Below are positions 8,958-17,807 of a DNA stretch of 64,000 nucleotides, in pieces. Every line of letters starts with the position of its first letter. The stretch's first letter is position 1. Made by a program: the position numbers and the translations under genes. Under the pieces are notes generated by a model. It had not been told where the DNA came from, ran no database searches, and worked only from the letters and a program-made list of their open reading frames with translations. Source of the DNA: Alteromonas macleodii ATCC 27126 (GTDB lineage: Bacteria > Pseudomonadota > Gammaproteobacteria > Enterobacterales > Alteromonadaceae); NCBI RefSeq assembly GCF_000172635.2, contig NC_018632.1:682001-746000 (forward strand), written 5' to 3'.

Positions 8958-9758
8958 GTGTCGTATATGCCGCCAGCGTGGAAACAATGGGTTGTCAAAT
9001 GCCTGCTATCAGGGACAGCTGTGCCAACTATCGTGACAACCCTAGCGGAAAACGGTTTTTCTCCCGACACTATTAAAAAAGTGCTCGGCGCCAATTTGCC
9101 CACTAATTATCAGTTTTCACCCTCTTCAAGTTTCTACGAGAAGCTAGCAAAAAGTGCTATCGCCCGCGTGGAGCAGGCTAAGCCGCTTGCCGAGCCCAGT
9201 GACATTCAGCTCTTCTCGTACGATGACTTCTTGAGCAGCCAAGAGTGTGACGACATTGTTGCTCTGACCAAAGATAAACTCGCGCCCTCTAAATTGGCAG
9301 GAGCCGCTAGCGCTGATGACATTAGAACCTCTTCAACATGTGAATTAGCCTTTCTTGGTAATAAGCTAGTCAAAGACGTTGATAATCGCATTGTTTCAAC
9401 CCTTAGTTTGGGCGTGGGAGAAGGAGAAGTTATTCAGGCCCAGCACTACAATGTTGGGGAATATTACAAACCTCACTACGACTTCTTTCCTCCAGGAAGC
9501 CCGCAGTACAAAGCGCATTGTCTATCGCGTGGTCAGCGAACGTGGACATGCATGATTTACTTGAATGATGAATGTGACGGCGGTCACACCCGCTTCACCA
9601 AGCTAGATATTGCAGTAAAACCGAAAAAGGGAATGGCACTCTTTTGGAATAATTTGCTGCCCTCTGGCGACCCCAACCTTAACAGTATTCATTTCGCAGA
9701 ACCTGTCACTCGTGGTCACAAAACTGTCATAACCAAATGGTTTAGAACGAAAAACTAA
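8958..9758 (+). CDS. Prolyl 4-hydroxylase-like 2-oxoglutarate/Fe(II) dioxygenase
   Basis: The C-terminal ~180 residues form a P4H-type double-stranded beta-helix. The iron ligands are visible as H173 and D175 (KPHYDFF) and H245 (SIHFAEPV), and K255 (HKTVITKW) should bind 2-oxoglutarate. The conserved LFSYDDFLSSQECD segment marks the domain start. The first ~70 residues are a helical region seen in some bacterial P4H proteins. There is no signal peptide, so it should act in the cytoplasm. The GTG at 8958 follows AAAGGA; an ATG at 8967 is also possible. It sits inside the phosphate block, 53 bp after the PstS-like gene. Its substrate is unknown. Confidence 0.88.
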   Translation: MSYMPPAWKQWVVKCLLSGTAVPTIVTTLAENGFSPDTIKKVLGANLPTNYQFSPSSSFYEKLAKSAIARVEQAKPLAEPSDIQLFSYDDFLSSQECDDIVALTKDKLAPSKLAGAASADDIRTSSTCELAFLGNKLVKDVDNRIVSTLSLGVGEGEVIQAQHYNVGEYYKPHYDFFPPGSPQYKAHCLSRGQRTWTCMIYLNDECDGGHTRFTKLDIAVKPKKGMALFWNNLLPSGDPNLNSIHFAEPVTRGHKTVITKWFRTKN

Positions 9759-9887
9759 ACACCTCAGGCCATGCTTTTAGTTTTATTTTTAATCAATCTT
9801 GTTTTATCTAATTGAAAAGTAATAGCTTTACGCTGGCTTTAGTTCAAAGCTGAAAAAGTTCAAATAAATTCGATAAGTTTTTTACTT

Positions 9888-9905
9888 TGTAACAAAAATG
9901 TCACC
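9888..9905 (+). promoter_or_regulatory. Pho-box-like site upstream of the triple-repeat lipoprotein gene
   Basis: TGTAACAAAAATGTCACC has two recognisable PhoB half-sites (TGTAACA and TGTCACC) with the canonical 4-bp spacer. A possible -10 element, TACTCT at 9915-9920, starts 9 bp after the box. The gene start is 45 bp further on with a clear GGAG ribosome site. This is the best match to a Pho box in the window. Confidence 0.72.
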
Positions 9906-9964
9906 GATCTCCTTTACTCTCTAGCAAACCTTAGAATCCGTATTACAAAAATCTGGAGAATTTA

Positions 9965-12900
9965 ATGGAAATTCGTAACATATTTAAGGTAAGTGCTATC
10001 ACGACTGCGCTTGTCCTTGCAGGCTGTGGCGGTGACATCAATATTAATGAAGGTGATGAAGTAGTAACAACTCCAACAACACCAACTACACCTACAACAC
10101 CAACAACACCGACTACCCCTGATGTAGATACGCCGTTCTCTCTAGGCTTTGCCACAGACGTATCAAGCGAATTCTCAGGAACGATTACAGATAAGCCTGT
10201 TTATCGTTTAGATACCGATTTAACTATCACTCAAGATATGACGTTAACGAACGATGCTCACTGGATCATCAAAGGTCGTACGGCGGTTGGTAACGACAAC
10301 GCTGATGCAGCGGTACTAACTATTCAAGAAGGTACAACAGTAATCGGCGAAGACGGCGATGACTTCTTAGTTGTTCGTCGTGGCTCTCAAATTGACGCAT
10401 CTGGTACGTCTTCAGCGCCTATCGTGATGACATCGGTACAGGACGTTACTGGTGAAGAAACTTCAATCGGTCAGTGGGGCGGTGTAGTTCTACTTGGTAA
10501 CGCACCGACTAACCTTTGTAATACGGGTGACGATGCAGATACGTCTGACGAAGAACTTGCAAACTGTGGTGTTTCTGCAGAAGGTGATGCAGGTCTTTAC
10601 GGCGGTAATAACCCAGAAGATAACTCAGGTACGCTAGAGTACGTTGTAGTTAAGCATGCGGGTAAAGCTCTGGCATCAGGCGACGAGCTAAACGGTATTT
10701 CATTCGCTGGTATCGGTTCAGGCACCACAGTTAACTATATTCAGGTTCACCAAAACCTCGATGACGGTATTGAATTCTTCGGTGGTACAGTTAACGTAAG
10801 TAATGTTGTACTTACTGATATCGGTGACGATTCACTAGATTGGTCATTTGGCTGGACTGGTAGCGCAACTAACGTTTATATCCAACAGTCAGCTGACGGT
10901 GGCGACAACGCAATCGAAGCGGATAACAACGAAGATAATCCGTCTTGGTTGCCGCTAACTAAGCCAACTATTTCAAACGTGACTATTGTTAGTGCAGACA
11001 ACACCAATGGTGTACGTCTACGTAACGGTACAGCGGGCGTGCTTTCAAACGTTCTAGTAACGGGTTCTGCACTTGCAAACAACTGCCTACGTGTAAACGG
11101 TGATGAAGCAATTGCTAACGCTGAGTCGGGCGAGCTTTCTATCACTGATTCAATTGTTGCGTGTGAAACACCTGCGAACAACTTTGGTTCTGACACCATT
11201 AACGGTGGCACTACTCAAGCATGGTTTGAAGGCCAAGATGGCAACAGCGTTTTAGCTGCGTCTGCATTAATGCTTGAAGACAACGGTTACTTCCCAACGG
11301 CCTCTTCTCCTGTAGCACTTGGCGGCGGTCAATATATTGGTGCATTCAATCCTAACGGCACAGACTGGACTGTAGGTTGGACGGTAGGCGTAAACGGCGG
11401 TTTCCCAACTGACGTTCAAAACGCATTTGCACAAGGTCTAGCAACAGACGTATCGGCTGACTTCGACCTAGACAAGCCGGTTTACGAAATTGCTGCAGAC
11501 ACCACATTCACATCTGACGTTACACTTACTAACGATGCTTACTGGCTAATTAAAGGCCGTACTGCAGTAGGTAACGATAACGAAGACAGCGCAACACTAT
11601 ACATCGAACAAGGTACGACTGTGTTTGGTGAGCAAGGTGATGACTTCTTGGTAGTACGTCGTGGCTCAATGATTGAAGCTAACGGTACAGCAAGCGCACC
11701 TATCACGTTTACCTCTGTACAAGACCTTATCGGTGACGAAACGGGTATCGGCCAATGGGGCGGTATCGTACTTCTAGGTAATGCACCAACTAACCTATGT
11801 AATACCGGTGACGATTCAGATACCTCTGACGCTGAACTTGCTTCATGTGGTGTGGCTGCTGAAGGTGACGCGGGTCTTTACGGCGGTAATAACCCTGCAG
11901 ATAGCACAGGTTCACTTCGCTACGTAGTAGTTAAGCACGCAGGCCGCGCTCTTGCAGCGGGTGACGAGCTAAACGGTATTTCATTTGCAGGTATCGGTTC
12001 AGGTACTAAAGTTGAGTACATTCAAGTTCATCAAAACCTTGATGACGGTATTGAATTCTTTGGCGGTACAGTTAGCGTACGTAACGTTGTACTTACTGAT
12101 ATCGGTGATGACTCGCTAGATTGGTCTTTCGGTTGGACAGGTAACGCGCAAAACGTTTATATCCAACAATCAGCTGCTGGTGGCGACAACGCTATTGAAG
12201 CGGATAATAACGAAGACAACCCAGCGTGGCTTCCACTCACTAAGCCTACTATTTCTAACGTGACTATCGTTGGCGCTGACACAACTAACGGCGTTCGTCT
12301 ACGCAACGGTACTGCGGGTAACATCCGCAATCTAGTTGTTACAGCTGGTGAAGGCTACTCTAACTGCCTACGAGTTAACGGCGACGAGTCGATTGCTAAC
12401 GCAGTATCTGGCGAGCTTTCTGTAGAACATTCAGTGGTTGCTTGTGAAGCAGGTAATAACTTTGGTTCAGACGCTATCGGTGGTGGTACTACTCAAACAT
12501 GGTTCGAAGGCCAAACAGGTAACAGCGTGCTTACCGCTGATGCACTAATGCTTTCTAACGATGGATTTACACCTCGCTCTGGCTCACCACTTCTTGGTGC
12601 GGGCGTTGATGTATCAGAAGAGAATGACTTCTTCGCAGCAACTGACTATATCGGTGCATTTGACGGTGACAACAACTGGATGGACGGTTGGACTGTTGCG
12701 GTAAACGATAGCATTCCTGCTGACGTTACAACGGCACTAGAGCAAGGCTTGGCGACCGACGTGTCTGCTAGCTTCCCAGATATTACTGACAAGCCTGTTT
12801 ATCAGCTTGCTACTGACACCGTGTTTACTGCTGATGTATCGCTAACTAACGATGCTCACTGGCTAATTAAAGGTCGTACAGCGGTAGGTAACGACAACGC

Positions 12901-14035
12901 TGACAGCGCTTCACTTTACATTCAGCGCGGTACTACAGTATTCGGTGAAGATGGTGATGATTTCTTAGTTGTTCGTCGTGGCTCTAAGATTGAAGCGTCT
13001 GGTACTGCAACACTGCCAATTACCTTCACATCTTCAGAAGATATGACTGGCGGCGAAACAGCCATCGGCCAATGGGGCGGCCTAGTTATTCTAGGTAACG
13101 CACCAACAAACCTATGTAACACAGGTGACGACGGTGATACGTCTGAAGCTGAACTGGCTAACTGTGGTGTAGCCGCAGAAGGTGATGCAGGCCTATACGG
13201 TGGTGCAGACAGTGAAGATAGCTCAGGTACGCTTCGCTACGTTATCGTGAAGCACGCAGGTAAAGCACTTGCGGCAGGTGATGAGCTAAACGGTATTTCA
13301 TTTGCGGGTGTAGGTAGCGGCACTGAAGTTGACTTCATCCAAGTTCACCAAAACCTAGATGATGGCGTTGAGTTCTTCGGCGGTACAGTAAACGTAAGTC
13401 ACTTAGTATTAACTGCTATCGGTGATGATTCTCTAGACTGGTCATTCGGTTGGACAGGTAAGGCGCAGTACGTAGTTATCAAGCAAGATGCAGCGGGCGG
13501 CGACAATGCGTTCGAAGCTGACAACAACGAAGATAACCCTGCGTGGACACCATTGACGACACCAACAGTATCTAACGTAACAATTTTAGGTGCAGACAAT
13601 ACAAACGGTGTACGTCTTCGCAACGGTACAGCGGGAACAATCAAAAACCTAGTGGTTACCGGTGGCGCAAACTACAGCAACTGCCTACGAGTGAATGGTG
13701 ATGAATCAATTGCTAACGCAGCAGCAGGTTCACTAACTGTGACACACTCAACAGTAGCATGTTCATCTGCGAGCGCATTTGGTTCAGACACAATTGGTAC
13801 AGACAGCACGCAAGCGTGGTTTGAAGGTCAAGACGGCAACAGCGTTCTTGCTGAAACTGCAGCACTTGGCTTTGATTCAACAGGTTTCGTACCTGCAAGC
13901 AATTCAGTTTTATTAGGTTCAGGCTTCGACGCTTCTACTTTGGACGCTTTCTTTGATAGCACAGACTTCCAAGGTGCATTCGACGGTGAGTCTGACTGGA
14001 CACTGGGTTGGGTAACTGTTGGTCTTCAAGACTAA
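9965..14035 (+). CDS. Large lipoprotein of three tandem beta-helix-like repeats
   Basis: This 1356-residue protein has a lipoprotein signal (LVLAGC, lipidated C21), a Thr-Pro linker (TTPTTPTTPTTP, about residues 34-52), and three homologous repeats starting near residues 61, 491 and 928, each about 430 residues. Every repeat has the same order of motifs: ATDVS, LIKGRTAVGNDN, DDFLVVRRGS, GQWGG(V/I/L)V(L/I)LGNAPTNLC, an acidic Cys-containing segment, HQNLDDG(I/V)EFFGGTV, DDSLDWSFGWTG, FEADNNEDNP-like, and GVRLRNGTAG. These resemble proteins found in Bacteroidota next to TonB-dependent receptors, probably right-handed parallel beta-helices. Paired cysteines suggest disulfides. It lies behind a Pho-box-like site and ahead of a receptor gene, so a surface or periplasmic role in uptake under phosphate starvation is likely. 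No enzymatic motif was recognised. Confidence 0.85.
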   Translation: MEIRNIFKVSAITTALVLAGCGGDININEGDEVVTTPTTPTTPTTPTTPTTPDVDTPFSLGFATDVSSEFSGTITDKPVYRLDTDLTITQDMTLTNDAHWIIKGRTAVGNDNADAAVLTIQEGTTVIGEDGDDFLVVRRGSQIDASGTSSAPIVMTSVQDVTGEETSIGQWGGVVLLGNAPTNLCNTGDDADTSDEELANCGVSAEGDAGLYGGNNPEDNSGTLEYVVVKHAGKALASGDELNGISFAGIGSGTTVNYIQVHQNLDDGIEFFGGTVNVSNVVLTDIGDDSLDWSFGWTGSATNVYIQQSADGGDNAIEADNNEDNPSWLPLTKPTISNVTIVSADNTNGVRLRNGTAGVLSNVLVTGSALANNCLRVNGDEAIANAESGELSITDSIVACETPANNFGSDTINGGTTQAWFEGQDGNSVLAASALMLEDNGYFPTASSPVALGGGQYIGAFNPNGTDWTVGWTVGVNGGFPTDVQNAFAQGLATDVSADFDLDKPVYEIAADTTFTSDVTLTNDAYWLIKGRTAVGNDNEDSATLYIEQGTTVFGEQGDDFLVVRRGSMIEANGTASAPITFTSVQDLIGDETGIGQWGGIVLLGNAPTNLCNTGDDSDTSDAELASCGVAAEGDAGLYGGNNPADSTGSLRYVVVKHAGRALAAGDELNGISFAGIGSGTKVEYIQVHQNLDDGIEFFGGTVSVRNVVLTDIGDDSLDWSFGWTGNAQNVYIQQSAAGGDNAIEADNNEDNPAWLPLTKPTISNVTIVGADTTNGVRLRNGTAGNIRNLVVTAGEGYSNCLRVNGDESIANAVSGELSVEHSVVACEAGNNFGSDAIGGGTTQTWFEGQTGNSVLTADALMLSNDGFTPRSGSPLLGAGVDVSEENDFFAATDYIGAFDGDNNWMDGWTVAVNDSIPADVTTALEQGLATDVSASFPDITDKPVYQLATDTVFTADVSLTNDAHWLIKGRTAVGNDNADSASLYIQRGTTVFGEDGDDFLVVRRGSKIEASGTATLPITFTSSEDMTGGETAIGQWGGLVILGNAPTNLCNTGDDGDTSEAELANCGVAAEGDAGLYGGADSEDSSGTLRYVIVKHAGKALAAGDELNGISFAGVGSGTEVDFIQVHQNLDDGVEFFGGTVNVSHLVLTAIGDDSLDWSFGWTGKAQYVVIKQDAAGGDNAFEADNNEDNPAWTPLTTPTVSNVTILGADNTNGVRLRNGTAGTIKNLVVTGGANYSNCLRVNGDESIANAAAGSLTVTHSTVACSSASAFGSDTIGTDSTQAWFEGQDGNSVLAETAALGFDSTGFVPASNSVLLGSGFDASTLDAFFDSTDFQGAFDGESDWTLGWVTVGLQD
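10064..10120 (+). repeat. Thr-Pro coding microrepeat (linker of lipoprotein)
   Basis: A run of ACA/ACT/CCA-type codons encodes (TTP)n directly after the lipidated N-terminus. It is likely a flexible tether and may vary in length between strains. Confidence 0.7.
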
Positions 14036-14056
14036 TAAGTGAATGCGAGACACAGT

Positions 14057-14086
14057 AAAGCTAAGGCGTTTTTACGCCTTAGCTTT
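14057..14086 (+). terminator. Intercistronic hairpin/terminator between lipoprotein and receptor genes
   Basis: A perfect 13-bp stem (14057-14069 with 14074-14086) with a TTTT loop is followed by a short T tract. No Pho box or clear promoter is seen between it and the receptor gene at 14132. It may therefore be a partial terminator that lowers receptor expression relative to the lipoprotein. Confidence 0.75.
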
Positions 14087-14131
14087 TGTGTAAGCGCAGC
14101 TACCTGATTACAGTTTCTTAGGAGTTACACA

Positions 14132-16828
14132 ATGAAAAACAATCAAACGTCAGCATTTAAAGTCGGTGGACTTTCGCTGGCTATCGCGTCCATTCTTGGC
14201 GCAAGCGCGTTACCGTTATCAGCAGTAGCACAGCAGTCAGAAGACGAACTAATTGAAGAAGTCGTTGCTACGGGCACGCGACTTAAAGGAACCGCAACGG
14301 CTGTTTTACAAGAGCGTCAAAATCAGGCGTTCGTTGCTGATATTCTTGGCGCAGAACAAATTTCTCGTACCGGTGACGGCGATGCCGCTGCTGCACTTCG
14401 ACGTGTAACAGGTCTTACGCTAGTTGACGGTAAATTTATTTACGTTCGTGGTTTAGGTGAGCGCTATTCAAGCACACAGCTAAATGGCATGACGGTACCA
14501 AGTCCGGATCCTACGCGCTCGGTTGTACCGCTTGATTTATTCCCATCAAGTATCATCGAAAGCCTGAACGTTCAGAAATCTTACTCACCCAATATGCCTG
14601 GGCACTTTGGTGGTGGTAACGTAAACATTCGTACTAAATCAATCCCATCTGAGTTTGTATTCAACGTAAGTGCAGGTGGCGGTTGGAATACGCAGAACAG
14701 CGATACTGGTGTTTTCTATTCTGGTGGCGGCGATGATTGGACAGGTCGTGATGACGGTACTCGTGCACTGCCTGACATTATCAGCTCGGGTCTTGCTGCA
14801 AATGGTTCTGCAGGCTTCGAGGGTGACCGTACAAGAACACTGGCTGAAACGCAGGATATCCTAAGTTCATTTAACTGGGACATCGGCCCAGACGAAAAGT
14901 CTGTAGACCCGAACTTCAGCTTGGGTACGACCATTGGTAACAATTACGTTTTCGACAACGACTCTGTACTTGGTTTCCTTGCAACGGTTTCTTACAGCAA
15001 TGAATGGACAGTTGCCGAAGAGATGTTAGGTAACGATATTGGTGGTGGTCAGGAAAATCCACGTTTCACTAAATATCGCGACATGGTGTCTACTGAGCAA
15101 AACGTGCGTTGGAGCGGTATGTTCAACGTAGGTTACGAGTACAACAGCAATCACAAAGTAGAACTTGTGAACATGATCCTTCACGACATGCGTGACCGTG
15201 TTCGCGATGGATACTACTTTGACGAAAGTGAATCTAACCCTGGCGTGGAAGAATTCCGCCGCATGGATATCATTTTCGAAGAGCGTGAAATGGTTTCTTC
15301 ACAGCTTAAAGGCACGCACAACTTCCTTAACTTGTTAGATGGTGTGTTTTTCGATTGGTACGTGGGAACTAGCCGTGCGTCTCGTGAAGCGCCAGATATC
15401 ATGGAAGTAACATTCCAGCAGTTCTACGATGAGTCGGGTGCATTAGAGCTTGAGCGTCTTGATGATACGCCAGGAACTAACCTTAACCGCCAATATCAGG
15501 TGCTTTATGATGAGTCTGATACCTATGGCTTCAACGTGTCTACCGCGTTCTTCGGCGATGGCTACGACGTTGAACTTAAAGCCGGTATGGATTACTACGA
15601 CAAAACCCGTGACGGTAACAATATTGACTTAGCGGTGCGTCACTTTGGTATTTCTTCTGACTTTAAAGAAGGTAGCCGTTTGAATGAAATTTTCTCACAA
15701 GAAAATATCTATAACGACGACTTCTACACCAGCTCAACGGGTCGTTCTGTGTTTCAGGACAATACAGGTGCAGGTGATAAGTACTCAGCGGCAACTAAAC
15801 TTACCGCAGGCTATTTCATGGTTGATGCATTTTTCAACCAGAAGTTCCGCGTAAGTGGCGGTGCTCGTTATGAAGACTTCCAGCAAGTATCGATTCCATT
15901 TATCGAGCACTCGGATAAGTTTGCTGACGACACTGATGCCATCATTGACAGCATCTACAATGAATCTGATGTACTACCGTCATTAGCTTTCACTTATATC
16001 CCAAGTGAAGAAATGCAGTATCGCTTTAACATCAGTCAAACGCTAATCCGTCCTGACTTACGCGATATCAGCTCAACCTTCTTTATCGACCCGCTAACAG
16101 AATTCCTTGTACGTGGTTCTCCTTCATTGGTTGAAACTGAATTGACGAATATCGACTTCCGCTGGGAGTGGTATATGTCACAAGGTAACAACTTGTCTGT
16201 TGCACTTTTCTATAAAGATATGGAAAACCCTATCGAGATGGTGCAATTTGACGGCGGTGAAGGTGTACCTCAACTATTAACGGCTAACGGACAGGAAGGT
16301 GAGCTGTACGGTATCGAGTTTGAATTCTTGCACGACCTTGGCTTTATTAGTGATAACTTCAGTAACTTCTTTGTATCAGGAAACATGACGCTTTCTGACT
16401 CAGAAGTAACTATTGGTAGTGGCGACCAAGAATCACTGTTCTCTCAGCAGGCTCGTGAAGCATACGGCGGTACTATCACGGCGACCATTACTAACGACAA
16501 ACGTCGCCTAGTGGGTCACTCAGAATGGGTTGCTAACCTTCAACTAGGTTGGGATTCTGATAACGGTGAGCATTCAGCGTCATTAGTCTATAACTCATTC
16601 GGTGAACGTATCATTGCGCCTGGCGTACGTGGTTTTGAAGATGGTATTGAAAAACCGTTCCATTCATTGGATGCCGTTTATACTTACTATCCAGACTTCA
16701 ACACTACGATTAAATTACGTGTGCAAAACATTTTCAACGACGAGAAAGAAATTGAGCAAGAAGGTCTTACGCTGCGTAAGCTAAGCGTGGGTACAGGTAT
16801 AAACGCTTCAATTACTTATAACTTCTAA
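14132..16828 (+). CDS. TonB-dependent outer-membrane receptor
   Basis: This 898-residue protein begins with a signal peptide cleaved after about residue 33 (AVA-QQS). A possible TonB-box region (ELIEEVVATGTR) follows, then a plug domain (about 50-170) with VRGLGERYSSTQLNGM and ending in GGNVNIRTK. A long 22-strand barrel region ends in a terminal Phe (SITYNF), the normal outer-membrane assembly signal. A good ribosome site (TAGGAG) precedes the ATG. It lies 96 bp behind the triple-repeat lipoprotein and ahead of a Pho-boxed TonB operon, so the natural reading is a receptor for a phosphorus-containing ligand. The ligand itself cannot be read from sequence. Confidence 0.93.
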   Translation: MKNNQTSAFKVGGLSLAIASILGASALPLSAVAQQSEDELIEEVVATGTRLKGTATAVLQERQNQAFVADILGAEQISRTGDGDAAAALRRVTGLTLVDGKFIYVRGLGERYSSTQLNGMTVPSPDPTRSVVPLDLFPSSIIESLNVQKSYSPNMPGHFGGGNVNIRTKSIPSEFVFNVSAGGGWNTQNSDTGVFYSGGGDDWTGRDDGTRALPDIISSGLAANGSAGFEGDRTRTLAETQDILSSFNWDIGPDEKSVDPNFSLGTTIGNNYVFDNDSVLGFLATVSYSNEWTVAEEMLGNDIGGGQENPRFTKYRDMVSTEQNVRWSGMFNVGYEYNSNHKVELVNMILHDMRDRVRDGYYFDESESNPGVEEFRRMDIIFEEREMVSSQLKGTHNFLNLLDGVFFDWYVGTSRASREAPDIMEVTFQQFYDESGALELERLDDTPGTNLNRQYQVLYDESDTYGFNVSTAFFGDGYDVELKAGMDYYDKTRDGNNIDLAVRHFGISSDFKEGSRLNEIFSQENIYNDDFYTSSTGRSVFQDNTGAGDKYSAATKLTAGYFMVDAFFNQKFRVSGGARYEDFQQVSIPFIEHSDKFADDTDAIIDSIYNESDVLPSLAFTYIPSEEMQYRFNISQTLIRPDLRDISSTFFIDPLTEFLVRGSPSLVETELTNIDFRWEWYMSQGNNLSVALFYKDMENPIEMVQFDGGEGVPQLLTANGQEGELYGIEFEFLHDLGFISDNFSNFFVSGNMTLSDSEVTIGSGDQESLFSQQAREAYGGTITATITNDKRRLVGHSEWVANLQLGWDSDNGEHSASLVYNSFGERIIAPGVRGFEDGIEKPFHSLDAVYTYYPDFNTTIKLRVQNIFNDEKEIEQEGLTLRKLSVGTGINASITYNF

Positions 16829-16879
16829 GAAAATACAGCCAGTGCTGCTTCTTCAAAAACAGAGCAGCAACAATCATCT

Positions 16880-16906
16880 AAAGCCCGGTTTTCTTGCCGG
16901 GCTTTT
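16880..16906 (+). terminator. Rho-independent terminator after the TonB-dependent receptor
   Basis: A 9-bp GC-rich stem (16880-16888 with 16897-16905) is followed by TTTTC. It separates the lipoprotein-receptor unit from the TonB operon, which has its own Pho-box-like promoter. Confidence 0.8.
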
Positions 16907-16942
16907 CTATTTGTGACAATAGTCATCGATTTATGACAGTTT

Positions 16943-16960
16943 CGTAATAAAACTGTCACA
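16943..16960 (+). promoter_or_regulatory. Pho-box-like site upstream of the TonB2-type operon
   Basis: CGTAATAAAACTGTCACA ends in the same TGTCACA half-site, with the same AAAC spacer, as the site before phoB. A TATCCT -10 candidate (16970-16975) starts 9 bp later, the same spacing as at the lipoprotein promoter. It implies that the whole TonB operon is induced by PhoB. Confidence 0.68.
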
Positions 16961-17035
16961 GAAAACTCCTATCCTACGCGCAGAAATTTATAGTCGGATA
17001 CAACCGATTTCTTTTAACTTTAAAGGTTTGAATGT

Positions 17036-17794
17036 ATGAAGCTTATCAATGCCTTGCTTGTGGCAGGTGCGCTAGCAGCGACACCCGTGCTTGCACAAGA
17101 CGATGAAGTCTTAAAACCCGTTGTCGATGAGGCAGCGAAAATAAACGAGTCAGCGGCGAAATCGCAAGAAAAGATTAACGGTATTACCGATCAAATCGAC
17201 AGCAAACTTCAACAGTTCAAAACATTGATGAAAGAAATCGAAGGCCTTGAGGTTTATAACACTCAGCTTCGTAAGCAAATCAATAACCAAGAACAAGAAA
17301 TGGCAGACCTAAATGCTGCTATCGATGAAGTGTCTGTTGTTGAGCGTCAAATCACACCACTAATGATGCGCATGATTGACGGCCTAGAGCAGTTTGTTGC
17401 GCTAGACGTACCATTCCTTCCAGAAGAGCGCGCGAATCGCGTTGCTGACCTTCGCGCTATGATGGACCGTGCCGACGTTGCTGCGTCTGAGAAATTCCGC
17501 CGCGTAATGGAAGCGTATCAAGTAGAGATGGACTACGGCCGCACTATGGAAGCGTACAGCGGTATTCATTCAATTAACGGTCAAGAGCGTGACGTTGAAT
17601 TCCTACGCCTTGGTCGCACAGCGCTAATTTATCAAACACGTGATGCAAGCATGCAGGGTGTTTGGAACAAGCAAACTCGTCAGTGGGAAGAGCTTGATAG
17701 CAGCTACCGTACACAAATTACAAAAGGTCTGCGCATGGCGAAGAAGCAACTTGCACCAGACTTGCTAATGCTGCCAGTGGCAATTACAGACTAA
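17036..17794 (+). CDS. DUF3450-family periplasmic coiled-coil protein
   Basis: The 252-residue product has a cleavable signal peptide (cut after A20, PVLA-QDD) followed by a long heptad-rich stretch (about 25-105, with INNQEQEMADLNAAIDE), then a mixed region with RQWEELDSSYRTQI near the C-terminus. This matches DUF3450, a family that typically opens TonB2-type operons ahead of ttpC in Vibrio and relatives. It is thought to be a periplasmic accessory of the energy complex, but its exact function is not established. It is the first gene behind the Pho-box-like site at 16943, and the next gene follows within a few bases. Confidence 0.85.
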   Translation: MKLINALLVAGALAATPVLAQDDEVLKPVVDEAAKINESAAKSQEKINGITDQIDSKLQQFKTLMKEIEGLEVYNTQLRKQINNQEQEMADLNAAIDEVSVVERQITPLMMRMIDGLEQFVALDVPFLPEERANRVADLRAMMDRADVAASEKFRRVMEAYQVEMDYGRTMEAYSGIHSINGQERDVEFLRLGRTALIYQTRDASMQGVWNKQTRQWEELDSSYRTQITKGLRMAKKQLAPDLLMLPVAITD

Positions 17795-17807
17795 GAGGTT
17801 GATGAGA

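Noticed and set aside
10876..11211. Open frames on the minus strand inside the triple-repeat lipoprotein gene
   Set aside because: They recur at the same place in the other repeats as a by-product of coding bias on the plus strand; no ribosome sites or homology.
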